From positions 1 through 20,919 of the IMG/VR virus record IMGVR_UViG_3300030333_005218: a DNA stretch of 20,919 bases; one strand, written 5' to 3'. This document shows positions 14,259 through 20,919 of this stretch, in pieces. Position 1 is the stretch's first letter; every line of letters begins with the position of its first letter. This DNA is from a virus. The notes beneath the pieces were generated by a model. That model ran no database searches. It was not told the origin of the DNA and was given only the letters and a program-made list of their open reading frames with translations. The position numbers were made by a program, and so were the translations under genes.

Positions 14259-14260
14259 TT

Positions 14261-14572
14261 ATGGCAGCTAATGAGATACGCGTAGGGGACATTGGAACAA
14301 CTTTCCAGCTAACCTTCAAAGACGACGGATCTGTTGTTGACATCAGTTCCGCTAACTCGATAATATTTTATCTGCAGGGACCTGACGACGCAACCCTCAC
14401 AAAGTCTGCCACACTTGTTAGTGGTGGAACCGACGGAAAAGCTAAGTACAGTACTGTTTCAGGAGATTTGGGTTCTGCTGGAACTTGGAGAATACAAGGC
14501 AAGGTTGTTTTCTCCACAACCGAATACAGCAGTGATATACATACCTTTGAGGTTCACAAGAACCTTAGTTAA
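14261..14572 (+). CDS. BppU-like N-terminal domain protein (103 aa)
   Basis: The 103 residues match the pattern of the BppU N-terminal (upper baseplate/receptor-binding protein) immunoglobulin-like domain: IGTTFQLTFKDDGSVVDISS, then SIIFYLQGPD, then GKAKYSTVSGDLGSAGTWRI and a final strand FEVHKNL. In lactococcal phages this domain attaches receptor-binding proteins to the baseplate. Here it is a single stand-alone domain, so it may be an adaptor for one of the upstream fibre proteins (inference). GAGAGG lies just upstream and overlaps the stop of the preceding gene. Confidence 0.62.
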   Translation: MAANEIRVGDIGTTFQLTFKDDGSVVDISSANSIIFYLQGPDDATLTKSATLVSGGTDGKAKYSTVSGDLGSAGTWRIQGKVVFSTTEYSSDIHTFEVHKNLS

Positions 14573-14589
14573 TAATAAAGGAGAGCGTC

Positions 14590-15099
14590 ATGGCTTGGAC
14601 AACAGATTTAGTTCTATTTGTTAGAACCTTAATTGGAGATCTTGATTCATCCAAATACACAGATGCTAGATTAGAACAGATAATATCTGTCGCCGCCTAC
14701 AAGGTGAATGACGAGGCAGATTTTAATTATACATACACTATAGATATCGCAACTAAAGAGATAAGTCCAGATCCAGTAGACAATAAAGATACAGACTTCA
14801 CGGTGCTTACAGCCTATCAAGCATCTTGCATAATTTTAGGAAGCGAAGTGAAAACTGAAGCTGCTAATTCCCTCTCTCTAAGAGATGGTCCATCAGCTAT
14901 CGACTTAAGGGGAGTTGCTACTACACTTAACACTCTGTACAATGATCTATGCAAGAAATACGAAGAGCTCATGCAGGTATACAAAGCCACCAATAGCCTT
15001 CACGGTCAGGCGATCCTTGGTCCTTACAGTCCGGGTAGCGCTATTGTTAATAGACAATTCCAATACGGACGTAGTCGCTCAGGGACTATGTTCGATTAA
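14590..15099 (+). CDS. Probable head-tail connector (neck adaptor) protein
   Basis: This 169-residue, mostly alpha-helical protein has the layout of phage head-tail adaptors (gp6/gp15-like): an N-terminal helix with VRTLIGDLDSSKYTDARLEQII and VAAYKVNDEADF, and further helices around TAYQASCIILGSEV and LNTLYNDLCKKYEELMQVYK. Such proteins form a ring beneath the portal. The C-terminal tail is Gly/Ser/Arg-rich. AAAGGAG at 14577-14583 is its ribosome site. It is the first gene of the neck-like group after the fibre block. The assignment rests on pattern and position. Confidence 0.6.
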   Translation: MAWTTDLVLFVRTLIGDLDSSKYTDARLEQIISVAAYKVNDEADFNYTYTIDIATKEISPDPVDNKDTDFTVLTAYQASCIILGSEVKTEAANSLSLRDGPSAIDLRGVATTLNTLYNDLCKKYEELMQVYKATNSLHGQAILGPYSPGSAIVNRQFQYGRSRSGTMFD

Positions 15100-15118
15100 T
15101 TAATAAAGGAGAGATTAA

Positions 15119-15559
15119 ATGACTACAGCAAAAATAAAAAGCGGAAGCGGCTTCAACGAAAGAGGAGGAGTTGTTTTCACTATTGGTCCCGGAGTTTTCG
15201 ATCAAGGAGTAATGAGCACAGCCATTAACAGAACAGCACTTCCAGAAGATCAGATGAGATACGGCATTACCGAATACGCTGATATTTCTGCAGGAGCCAC
15301 AACACAGTCTCTTCGCGCAGCCATACCGGGTAGACAAATTGAGGTTTTGAGTTATGTGTTTGTTGTTGATGCAGCATCCAGTGTGACATTCAAATCCAAT
15401 ACAACCGCTATTTCTGGGGCTATGGCCTGTGCAGCAAATGGGGGAGCATCAGCTAATGGCGAAGGTGACGGACTGATGATTACCGCCGTAGGAGAAGCAC
15501 TACAGGTTACTAATTCTGCTGGAAATATAGCTGGACATATTACTTATAGGATTGTATAA
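15119..15559 (+). CDS. Small beta-type structural protein (146 aa)
   Basis: The 146 residues contain SLRAAIPGRQIEVLSYVFVVDAASSVTFKS (written here from about 62 to 91), then AISGAMACAANGG and a C-terminal VGEALQVTNSAGNIAGHITY. I recall this pattern as a widespread small beta-barrel protein of phage virions, with no settled function. No enzyme motif is present. The ribosome site is AAAGGAG before ATG 15119, and the stop overlaps the next start in TAATG, so it is coupled to the zinc-ribbon gene. A neck, decoration or fibre-associated role is possible. Confidence 0.55.
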   Translation: MTTAKIKSGSGFNERGGVVFTIGPGVFDQGVMSTAINRTALPEDQMRYGITEYADISAGATTQSLRAAIPGRQIEVLSYVFVVDAASSVTFKSNTTAISGAMACAANGGASANGEGDGLMITAVGEALQVTNSAGNIAGHITYRIV

Positions 15560-16071
15560 TGGCCATCGTAATACCAACAGGGGTATTCAATGTTTACAAT
15601 GAGGCTGTTACACTATTTGAACGAGTTGTTACATTAGTTTACCCAGAGAAAAAAGAGCAGTGTCCTAACTGTTATTTGGATACAATGGGCACTCGCACCA
15701 GATCTGTCAGCGTTTACAGGTCTGGCGGTCCATATCCATTCAGCAGAGGTATGCCCTGCCCGCAGTGTGACGGGAAGGGTTATAAGGCTATTGAAGCCGA
15801 AGAGGATCTTAATGTTAGAATATATTGGGAACCTAAGCAGTGGAAAGATATTGGAGCTGCTATCAATCTTCCAGAAGGCGCCATTCAAATTATCTCTAAA
15901 ATGACGGACCTTCCCAAGCTGGACAAAGCTAAGTATCTAATACCTAAAACTTATGGAAATATAAGCAATTATCATACTATGAGATTTACCAGAGCTGGAG
16001 ATGCCTATCCGCAAGGATTTAAGCAAAACCCTGAAAAATATGCAGTTACATTCTGGACAAGGAATACATAA
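15559..16071 (+). CDS. Zinc-ribbon neck-region protein (170 aa)
   Basis: The 170 residues carry two CxxC pairs, CPNC at 35-38 and CPQC at 67-70. The second is followed by DGKGY, which makes it look like half of a DnaJ-type zinc-finger repeat; together the pairs should bind one zinc. The rest is mixed alpha/beta with WEPKQWKDIGAAINLPEG near 95-112. The gene is joined by TAATG overlaps to both neighbours, so it is made with the connector proteins. A head-closure or tail-joining role is inferred from position; a zinc-binding assembly factor is equally possible. Confidence 0.6.
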   Translation: MAIVIPTGVFNVYNEAVTLFERVVTLVYPEKKEQCPNCYLDTMGTRTRSVSVYRSGGPYPFSRGMPCPQCDGKGYKAIEAEEDLNVRIYWEPKQWKDIGAAINLPEGAIQIISKMTDLPKLDKAKYLIPKTYGNISNYHTMRFTRAGDAYPQGFKQNPEKYAVTFWTRNT

Positions 16072-16715
16072 TGGCTAAGAAATTAGGGCTGAAGATAATA
16101 GAGAGCAACGCTCAGATTGAAGCTATCTTGCTTAAGAAGTTAGCAGATATGGCGGATGCCCACTTTTCCTCTGCTTATAAAAAACTATTCCCTCCCCTGA
16201 GAAGAATGATTAGGGATGCTATTATCTCTTGTCCGGAGATGAAGTCTGTTTCTTCTGGTATCTTGAAGCTTGACTTTGGTATAGCTGATGACCCAGCCCC
16301 TGCTATAGCAGATATGATAGCTAACTCATTGCAGTTTAATTATTCCAGAGTGAGGCTTCGGGGTAAAAGCTTATCTGGAGGCTTAACTATAACATTACAA
16401 CCTACAGACTACACTGCCCTTAGAACGTCATCTGTTGGAATAACAGAGACTGAAGACGGGGACCTACTGCCTTGGCTAGACTGGCTGCTGACTCTAGGTG
16501 ATTCTATTATTATAGTAAACTTTGGTGTGCAGTATGGTCCATATGGTAGAACCGGAGGAGCGAGAATGGTTCCTACTAGCAAGGGTCCATCTGTCAGACC
16601 TTTCCAAGTAAATCCTAACTACTCTGGAAACGAAGCTGATAACTTTATAACTAGAGCAATCGCAGCCCAAGAGGGCCCGATTAAAACTTTAATCATGAAC
16701 ATTTTAAGAGGTTAG
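16071..16715 (+). CDS. Probable neck or tail-completion protein (214 aa)
   Basis: The protein has 214 residues. An N-terminal helical part (about 1-60, with KKLADMADAHF and RRMIRDAI) is followed by a beta-rich part with LPWLDWLLTLGDSIII near 133-148 and a Gly/Arg loop YGPYGRTGGARM. I associate this pattern with neck or tail-completion proteins encoded between the head adaptor and the tube in large phages, but I cannot name a family. It begins in TAATG with the zinc-ribbon gene and ends 4 nt before the next gene, which fits a translationally coupled neck set. Confidence 0.52.
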   Translation: MAKKLGLKIIESNAQIEAILLKKLADMADAHFSSAYKKLFPPLRRMIRDAIISCPEMKSVSSGILKLDFGIADDPAPAIADMIANSLQFNYSRVRLRGKSLSGGLTITLQPTDYTALRTSSVGITETEDGDLLPWLDWLLTLGDSIIIVNFGVQYGPYGRTGGARMVPTSKGPSVRPFQVNPNYSGNEADNFITRAIAAQEGPIKTLIMNILRG

Positions 16716-16719
16716 TGAC

Positions 16720-17676
16720 ATGCCAGAAGCATATAAATCTTTAAGAGGTTTTGCTAACTCACAAGATGCAACCCTTTCAAATATATTGTTGGAAAATTTC
16801 ATAACTTTTTATGACTGGGGACTTGTGGACAAGGGAGACTTCTATAATATAGATATTCCCGAATCTGGTTTGTATGGTGGTAATAAGCATAAGCTTAGAC
16901 CTGTTCAAGATCCCAACTATAACGATGGTCAGGTCTGGGAGGGCTACAGAGGTAATTGGGTTTGGGAAACTGGAGTCGCTAACGTAGAACAACCCATAAG
17001 AATTTCAGGAGTCTTTGTCGAAAACACGTTCAGAGCAACGGGCAACGTACAGGCTCCATATCATATAAATTACCCAGAAGGCAGGGTTATATTTGACACT
17101 GCTATATCTACCACAAGTACCGTGCAGTTAGAGTATGCACATAAAAGAGTTAATGTAATTCCTGCAGAGGGTGTACCTTGGTTTAGACAAATACAGCAGA
17201 GATCTTTTAGAGTAGATGACTCTACGTTCACTCAGTTTGGGTCTGGAAATTGGGCACAGTTAGGCCAAACAAGAGTACAGCTTCCAGCTATTGCTGTGGA
17301 TGTTATATCATCAAAATCATTCGACGGTTTCCAGCTGGGAGGTGGTCAGAATGTAAACTCCGACATATTATTCTATGTGATCGCTGAAAACCATTGGGAA
17401 TGTAATAATTTGATAGACCAAATAGGCTTTCAAAACGATAGAACAATATGGCTATTTGACACAAATGAGGTAGCTATTTCAGGAGTCTATCCATTTAATT
17501 ATAGAGGTGAGGTAAACGCAAACGCCTTACCTAGTGGTTTATATCCACAATTAGTGGACAATCATCGGTACAGAAGATGCTTTATCAATAATACCAGAGC
17601 GGACGGCGTTACACAGCTTTCCCCGGATCTTTACATAGGAACCGTCAGATGTTCCACAGAAGTTAAAGCAATATAA
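16720..17676 (+). CDS. Virion structural protein upstream of tail tube (318 aa)
   Basis: This 318-residue protein is not assigned to a family. It is Tyr/Trp/Asn-rich and appears mostly beta. Notable segments are NILLENFITFYDWGL near 21-35, VFVENTFRATG, APYHINYPEGRVIFD near 113-127 and a Gly/Gln loop FQLGGGQNVNSD near 204-215. An AAGAGG ribosome site overlaps the end of the previous gene. Position between neck and tube suggests a neck or tail-terminator component or a neck appendage (inference). It is the last gene before the fourth promoter-like motif. Confidence 0.5.
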   Translation: MPEAYKSLRGFANSQDATLSNILLENFITFYDWGLVDKGDFYNIDIPESGLYGGNKHKLRPVQDPNYNDGQVWEGYRGNWVWETGVANVEQPIRISGVFVENTFRATGNVQAPYHINYPEGRVIFDTAISTTSTVQLEYAHKRVNVIPAEGVPWFRQIQQRSFRVDDSTFTQFGSGNWAQLGQTRVQLPAIAVDVISSKSFDGFQLGGGQNVNSDILFYVIAENHWECNNLIDQIGFQNDRTIWLFDTNEVAISGVYPFNYRGEVNANALPSGLYPQLVDNHRYRRCFINNTRADGVTQLSPDLYIGTVRCSTEVKAI

Positions 17677-17694
17677 GCCCTTTTCTGAAAATTT

Positions 17695-17701
17695 TGTGTA
17701 T
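17695..17701 (+). promoter_or_regulatory. Candidate phage promoter motif TGTGTAT (copy 4)
   Basis: ATTTTGTGTATATA in the 90-nt gap before the tail tube gene repeats the T-rich TGTGTAT element of the other gaps; it ends 65 nt before the ATG. The extended match with copy 3 is TTTTGTGTATATA. Confidence 0.5.
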
Positions 17702-17734
17702 ATAAAAATACCAAGCCAGAGGTAAAAGATAGTT

Positions 17735-17750
17735 TTATATACGTATATAA
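17735..17750. repeat. 16-bp perfect palindrome before the tail tube gene
   Basis: TTATATACGTATATAA is a perfect palindrome ending 4 nt before the AAAAGGAG ribosome site of the tail tube gene and 34 nt after promoter motif copy 4. In RNA it could fold as a 6-bp hairpin with an ACGT loop at the 5' end of the transcript; in DNA it could be an operator. Confidence 0.45.
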
Positions 17751-17766
17751 CTAAAAGGAGATTAAT

Positions 17767-18783
17767 ATGGCTAATAATAGAATTTTCTATGCTTGCCAAG
17801 CGGTCGCCATCTGCAAGATGGGGCATACCCCAACTGGTGGATCGAGCGCTACTTGTAAGTTTATGAAAGGGATACAGTCTGTTGGTATTACAACAAACTT
17901 TACTCTTGACCAAGCTTACGAAATGGGTCAGATTCAGATCTATCAAAACTCCGAAGAGATTGCAGACGTTGAAGTTACGTTAGAAAAGGTTATTGATGGC
18001 GAGCCATTGATCTACCCATCAGCTGCTGGAGCAGTTGCTTCTACTAACCTCGTATCTGCAGGTAATAACAGATGTGACGTTTATCTTGCAGTTTATGCAG
18101 ACTCGGTATCACAAGTTGCTGACGCAACTCCAGTACAAGTTTGCATGTGCTCAGGTATGTACGTTAGCTCCGTGAGTTATACATTCCCAGTGGATGGTAA
18201 CGCTACAGAATCTGTTACTCTCGTCGGTAATGATAAATTCTGGTCAGGTAGAGCAGACACGGTAGCAAATCCGGCTACGTCGTTTGGAGACCCAGACACG
18301 GGACTTAGCGGTTCTGATACACCAGCTTCTGGTCTCGTAAGAAGAACTAATGTTGACGTTGCTGGCTCAACACTTCCAACGGAAGTTATTAGTCAATCAA
18401 CATCGGCTACTTCGAGACACATTGCTAGTATCAGTGTGAGTGCTGACTTTGGTCGTGATAATATTCTTGAGTTGGGTAGATTTGGGCCTTACTTCAGATA
18501 CGCAACTTACCCATTTGAAGTTACATCAGAATTTGAAGTAACTGCAACTAGTGGTGACTTGGTTAACGTTTCTGGATCACATCCGAACCTTTCTAACCAT
18601 AATATCATCATTAAAGACAGTGCAGGAACTGTTTTAGACTTAGGTAGTCAAAACAAGCTGTCCTCAGTTTCTTACTCCGGTGGTGATACTGGTGGTGGAA
18701 ACGCTACTATTACTTATTCCTATTCTACTTTCAATGACTTGAAGGTACATGGTGGTAAAGATAGTAACGGCTACTATAGCTAG
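17767..18783 (+). CDS. Probable major tail tube protein
   Basis: The protein has 338 residues. The segment IQSVGITTNFTLDQAYEMGQ at 36-55, continuing through IQIYQNSEEIADVEVTLEKV to DGEPLIY (83), matches the N-terminal beta domain I associate with phage tail tube proteins, in which a loop and strand stack ring upon ring. A later ASISVSADFGRDNILELGRFGPY segment (near 220) looks like a second tube-like element, and the end is Gly/Ser/Thr-rich, perhaps a small surface domain. Strong AAAAGGAG before the ATG, its own promoter-like motif and a hairpin after the stop all fit a product needed in many copies. Four cysteines fall in the first 30 to 130 residues. Whether a sheath surrounds the tube cannot be told. 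Confidence 0.6.
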   Translation: MANNRIFYACQAVAICKMGHTPTGGSSATCKFMKGIQSVGITTNFTLDQAYEMGQIQIYQNSEEIADVEVTLEKVIDGEPLIYPSAAGAVASTNLVSAGNNRCDVYLAVYADSVSQVADATPVQVCMCSGMYVSSVSYTFPVDGNATESVTLVGNDKFWSGRADTVANPATSFGDPDTGLSGSDTPASGLVRRTNVDVAGSTLPTEVISQSTSATSRHIASISVSADFGRDNILELGRFGPYFRYATYPFEVTSEFEVTATSGDLVNVSGSHPNLSNHNIIIKDSAGTVLDLGSQNKLSSVSYSGGDTGGGNATITYSYSTFNDLKVHGGKDSNGYYS

Positions 18784-18793
18784 TAGTTTTGCG

Positions 18794-18843
18794 CGTTAGT
18801 CAATTCTAATATATATTATATTTGGAAATCGGATTGGCAAGCG
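18794..18843 (+). other. Long imperfect hairpin after the tail tube gene
   Basis: Bases 18794-18806 pair with 18831-18843 as a 13-position stem with one A-A mismatch and three G-U pairs. The apical part contains the palindrome TAATATATATTA (18807-18818). Only TTTT follows, so it is a weak terminator or a transcript-stabilising or attenuating structure between the tube and downstream genes. It occupies most of an 85-nt gap that lacks the TGTGTAT motif. Confidence 0.4.
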
Positions 18844-18868
18844 TTTTAGGGATTTTAGGAAGGTATGA

Positions 18869-19915
18869 ATGAACGACATTCAAATAGACAAAACTTTATA
18901 TAGAATTATACAGGGTCGCTTACGCTTTAAGCGTGACGGCCTTGTTCTATATATACAGGAACCAACGAAAGAATTAATGTATGAGTCCTATGAAATTTAT
19001 GATGACGCATACGATCTAGCATACAAACGTGGCAATTATATAAAGCCAGAAGTCCTACAGATATTAATAGAACAAGATCTTTGGACCCCTCTAGATGATA
19101 AAGAAGCAAAAGAATACGAAAAGAAAGTAGAAGATAAAAAGCTCGAAGCTTACCAAAACTTCACTAAAGAGCGGGAACTTTTTAGAATTAAAAGAGAGAT
19201 CAGACATCTAGAGAAGTTATGGGGCAGAGCTGTGTCCAAAAAAACCGTTTACGATTCTGTGACATGTGAGTGGGCGGCAGAGCTATCTAGAGTAAATTGG
19301 CTTCTTGAGCAGACTTGTTTTTATCCTGACGGAACAAAATATGACTGGAAAGATATGTCCATAATGGATATGGCAGGATACTATGGAACGCAGTCAATAG
19401 CAGCGGCTATGTACAGAAAAATAGCTAGGAGCGCTTCATGGAGAAGCATGTGGTCTTCTGGCAAAGACACATCACTCTTTGGTCGCCCGTCTTGCGAATA
19501 CACAAAAGATCAACTTACTTTGTGCACTTATTCTAAGATGTATGATAATGTATATGAGCACCCAGATTCGCCAACTGAGAAAGTCATACAGGATGACGAC
19601 TGTCTTGACGGATGGTTTATATTCCAAAAGAGAAAACGAGAAAAAGAAAAGAAAAAGTCAGAAGTCCAAGGTCTGATAAAGAACCAGAAAATAGCAAACT
19701 CCGGTGAGATTTTTGTTATGGCTCAAGACGAAAATGAAGCGTCAAATGTATATGATATAAATAACCCCCATGCCAGAGGGATAATTAGAAATAGGGAGCA
19801 TCAGATTGAAGCGGCTGATGGTGAACACGTCAAGCAGGGAGATTTTGCAGATATCCAGCTTGAAAATGCCAACCTGAGACGCCAAAATTTTGTGCAACAT
19901 GTTAGAGGAAAATAA
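18869..19915 (+). CDS. Tail-module protein of unknown function (348 aa)
   Basis: This 348-residue, highly charged, mainly helical protein begins with YRIIQGRLRFKRDGLVLYIQEPT and has an EAKEYEKKVEDKKLEAYQ helix near 80-97. DDDCLDGWF near 241 is followed by a very basic stretch (KRKREKEKKK). I recall similar proteins in other large aquatic phages but no function for them. It follows the tube gene and precedes two small helical proteins, the place where tail assembly chaperones usually lie, so an assembly role is a reasonable guess. No productive frameshift site was found. The start ATG 18869 has AGGAAGG upstream; the ATG at 18865 is in another frame. Confidence 0.6.
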   Translation: MNDIQIDKTLYRIIQGRLRFKRDGLVLYIQEPTKELMYESYEIYDDAYDLAYKRGNYIKPEVLQILIEQDLWTPLDDKEAKEYEKKVEDKKLEAYQNFTKERELFRIKREIRHLEKLWGRAVSKKTVYDSVTCEWAAELSRVNWLLEQTCFYPDGTKYDWKDMSIMDMAGYYGTQSIAAAMYRKIARSASWRSMWSSGKDTSLFGRPSCEYTKDQLTLCTYSKMYDNVYEHPDSPTEKVIQDDDCLDGWFIFQKRKREKEKKKSEVQGLIKNQKIANSGEIFVMAQDENEASNVYDINNPHARGIIRNREHQIEAADGEHVKQGDFADIQLENANLRRQNFVQHVRGK

Positions 19916-19932
19916 TAGAAAGAAGGTGTAAT

Positions 19933-20313
19933 ATGGATGATTACCAGAATCTTCTTAAAACTTCTCTGAGCTTGAAGAAAAAGCGAGATGAGAAATATAA
20001 GGAGATTTCACGCGATAGGTTATACCAAATCGCAAAGAAAAAAATTCAAACAACTATGATAGGCGCTCTAGACAGCCTAGAAAAGAACTTTGGATTTTTA
20101 TGGGGGATAGGCTCCGAAGGAGAACTAACCCAGCAACAGGAACAGTTAAAGGCTATTTTTGAGGATGCTAGATCTGAAATACTAGATCGAGGAAATACTC
20201 AAATAAGAAACTTGCAGGCTGAAATATCTAATTATGACATTAGCTGGAAAAGACATACAGTTACAATGCCAGTTAAAGAAAGACCTAATGTAGAAGGAGA
20301 AACTAATGAGTGA
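19933..20313 (+). CDS. Small helical tail-module protein (126 aa)
   Basis: This 126-residue protein is strongly helical and basic in its first half (LKKKRDEKYKEISRDRLYQIAKKK). A central TTMIGALDSLEKNFGFLWG segment follows, then the helix ARSEILDRGNTQIRNLQAEI near 85-104. I recall related sequences in other large phages without a function. AGAAGG lies upstream of ATG 19933, 17 nt after the previous stop. Its end overlaps the next gene by 8 nt, so the two are probably co-translated. It may be a tail assembly or structural factor. Confidence 0.6.
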   Translation: MDDYQNLLKTSLSLKKKRDEKYKEISRDRLYQIAKKKIQTTMIGALDSLEKNFGFLWGIGSEGELTQQQEQLKAIFEDARSEILDRGNTQIRNLQAEISNYDISWKRHTVTMPVKERPNVEGETNE

Positions 20314-20919
20314 TATTAGACTAGTGGAAGGCAAAGATGAAGACGGAAATGAAGTGAAGGTATATGTTAAAAAACCTACATCTGTTGAGTATAGAGACTC
20401 TCAGATTGAGTATAACAAAACCTTTAGATCAGCACTTGAGTCTGGCGCCTTACTTAAAAAGAAGTTAGTAGACTATATGAAAGATCAAGGTATCTGGGAT
20501 GAAAAGAAGCAGGCTGAATATGACCGCTTGGTCGAAAAAATTCAGCAGCTCGAAGGAGTCTTAGATGCTGGTGGTATTCCTCTTGTAGAAGCAAAGAATA
20601 CAGCCTTTGATCTGAAGCAAGCTAGAGGCGAGTTCAGACTTTTGATTGCAGAAAGAACTGCACTTGATTCAAATACGGCAGAAGGACAGGCAGATAATGC
20701 TAGGTTCACTTCACTTCTTGCTCAATGTATTTTGAAAGAAGATGGAAGAAATCGAGTCTTTGCAGACATTGATTCTTACGAGGAGAGCGCGTCTCAGCCT
20801 TGGGCAGTTCAAGCAGCTTCTGAACTTGCTAATATGCTTTATGATCTAGACCCTGATTATGATAAAAATCTGAAAGAAAATCAGTTTTTAGTAAACTATG
20901 GCTTTGCCAATGAAGATCT
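20306..20919 (+). CDS. Tail-module protein, 3'-truncated by window edge
   Basis: The frame stays open from ATG 20306 to the window end, giving at least 204 residues, with GAAGGAG 7 nt upstream (20292-20298). It is acidic and mostly helical. Segments include VYVKKPTSVEYRDSQIEYN near 19-37, LVDYMKDQGIWDEKKQAEY near 55-73, RGEFRLLIAERTALDSNTAEGQADNARF (split near 107-134) and PWAVQAASELANMLYDLDPDYD near 168-189. I recall this as a conserved protein of large aquatic phages with no established role. It could be a tail assembly chaperone lying before a tape measure gene beyond the right edge (inference). Confidence 0.65.
   Translation, partial: MSDIRLVEGKDEDGNEVKVYVKKPTSVEYRDSQIEYNKTFRSALESGALLKKKLVDYMKDQGIWDEKKQAEYDRLVEKIQQLEGVLDAGGIPLVEAKNTAFDLKQARGEFRLLIAERTALDSNTAEGQADNARFTSLLAQCILKEDGRNRVFADIDSYEESASQPWAVQAASELANMLYDLDPDYDKNLKENQFLVNYGFANED

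Noticed and set aside
17700-17710. TATAAAAATA as a T4-type late promoter
   Set aside because: It differs from TATAAATA, is present in only one gap, and overlaps the more consistent TGTGTAT element.
19238-19244. Run of seven A as a frameshift or slippage site
   Set aside because: The zero frame reads C AAA AAA rather than A AAA AAA, and it lies mid-gene in conserved-looking sequence.
19881-19887. AAATTTT as a -1 frameshift site near the end of the 348-aa gene
   Set aside because: The heptamer is in the right frame, but the -1 frame stops within about five codons, so no chaperone extension would result.

Overview
The window is a stretch of a tailed double-stranded DNA bacteriophage (Caudoviricetes) genome. 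All recognisable genes lie on the plus strand, are tightly packed, and run in the order of a virion morphogenesis module. The DNA is AT-rich by inspection. Several features resemble large aquatic or marine phages: a phage-borne GDP-mannose 4,6-dehydratase, low-complexity Ser/Thr/Gly/Asp-rich fibre-like proteins, and the style of the capsid and tail proteins. This is family resemblance from memory; no host or named phage can be fixed. Both ends cut through genes.

Positions 1-2382 hold the 3' part of a GDP-mannose 4,6-dehydratase gene, an HNH endonuclease that starts inside it, an ERCC4-fold nuclease and a ClpP-fold serine protease. All are overlapping or coupled, and they lead by a TAATG junction into the large terminase (2382-4382). 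Next come the portal (4442-6559), a prohead protease fused to a scaffold (6641-8185), a probable capsid decoration protein (8206-8697) and the major capsid protein (8722-9726), followed by a clear intrinsic terminator. The protease-scaffold gene has a strongly supported in-frame internal start at 7478, so a separate scaffold is likely made, as in lambda C/Nu3.

Positions 9835-14572 hold six genes for beta-rich, fibre-like or receptor-binding-like virion proteins, placed unusually between the capsid and neck genes. Positions 14590-17676 look like the neck or connector set, including a small zinc-ribbon protein. A probable tail tube protein follows (17767-18783), then three genes of unknown function that may be tail assembly factors; the last runs off the right edge. 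No sheath, tape measure or baseplate hub was recognised, so the tail type is open.

Only five gaps exceed 50 nt. Four of them carry the same motif, T-rich sequence followed by TGTGTAT, 41-65 nt upstream of a start codon. This is the best candidate in the window for an undescribed element: a phage-specific late promoter dividing the module into units (portal; protease-scaffold plus capsid; fibres plus neck; tail tube). The fifth gap holds a long imperfect hairpin after the tube gene. No tRNA, CRISPR array, insertion sequence or attachment site was found, and no gene-free stretch reaches 300 nt.
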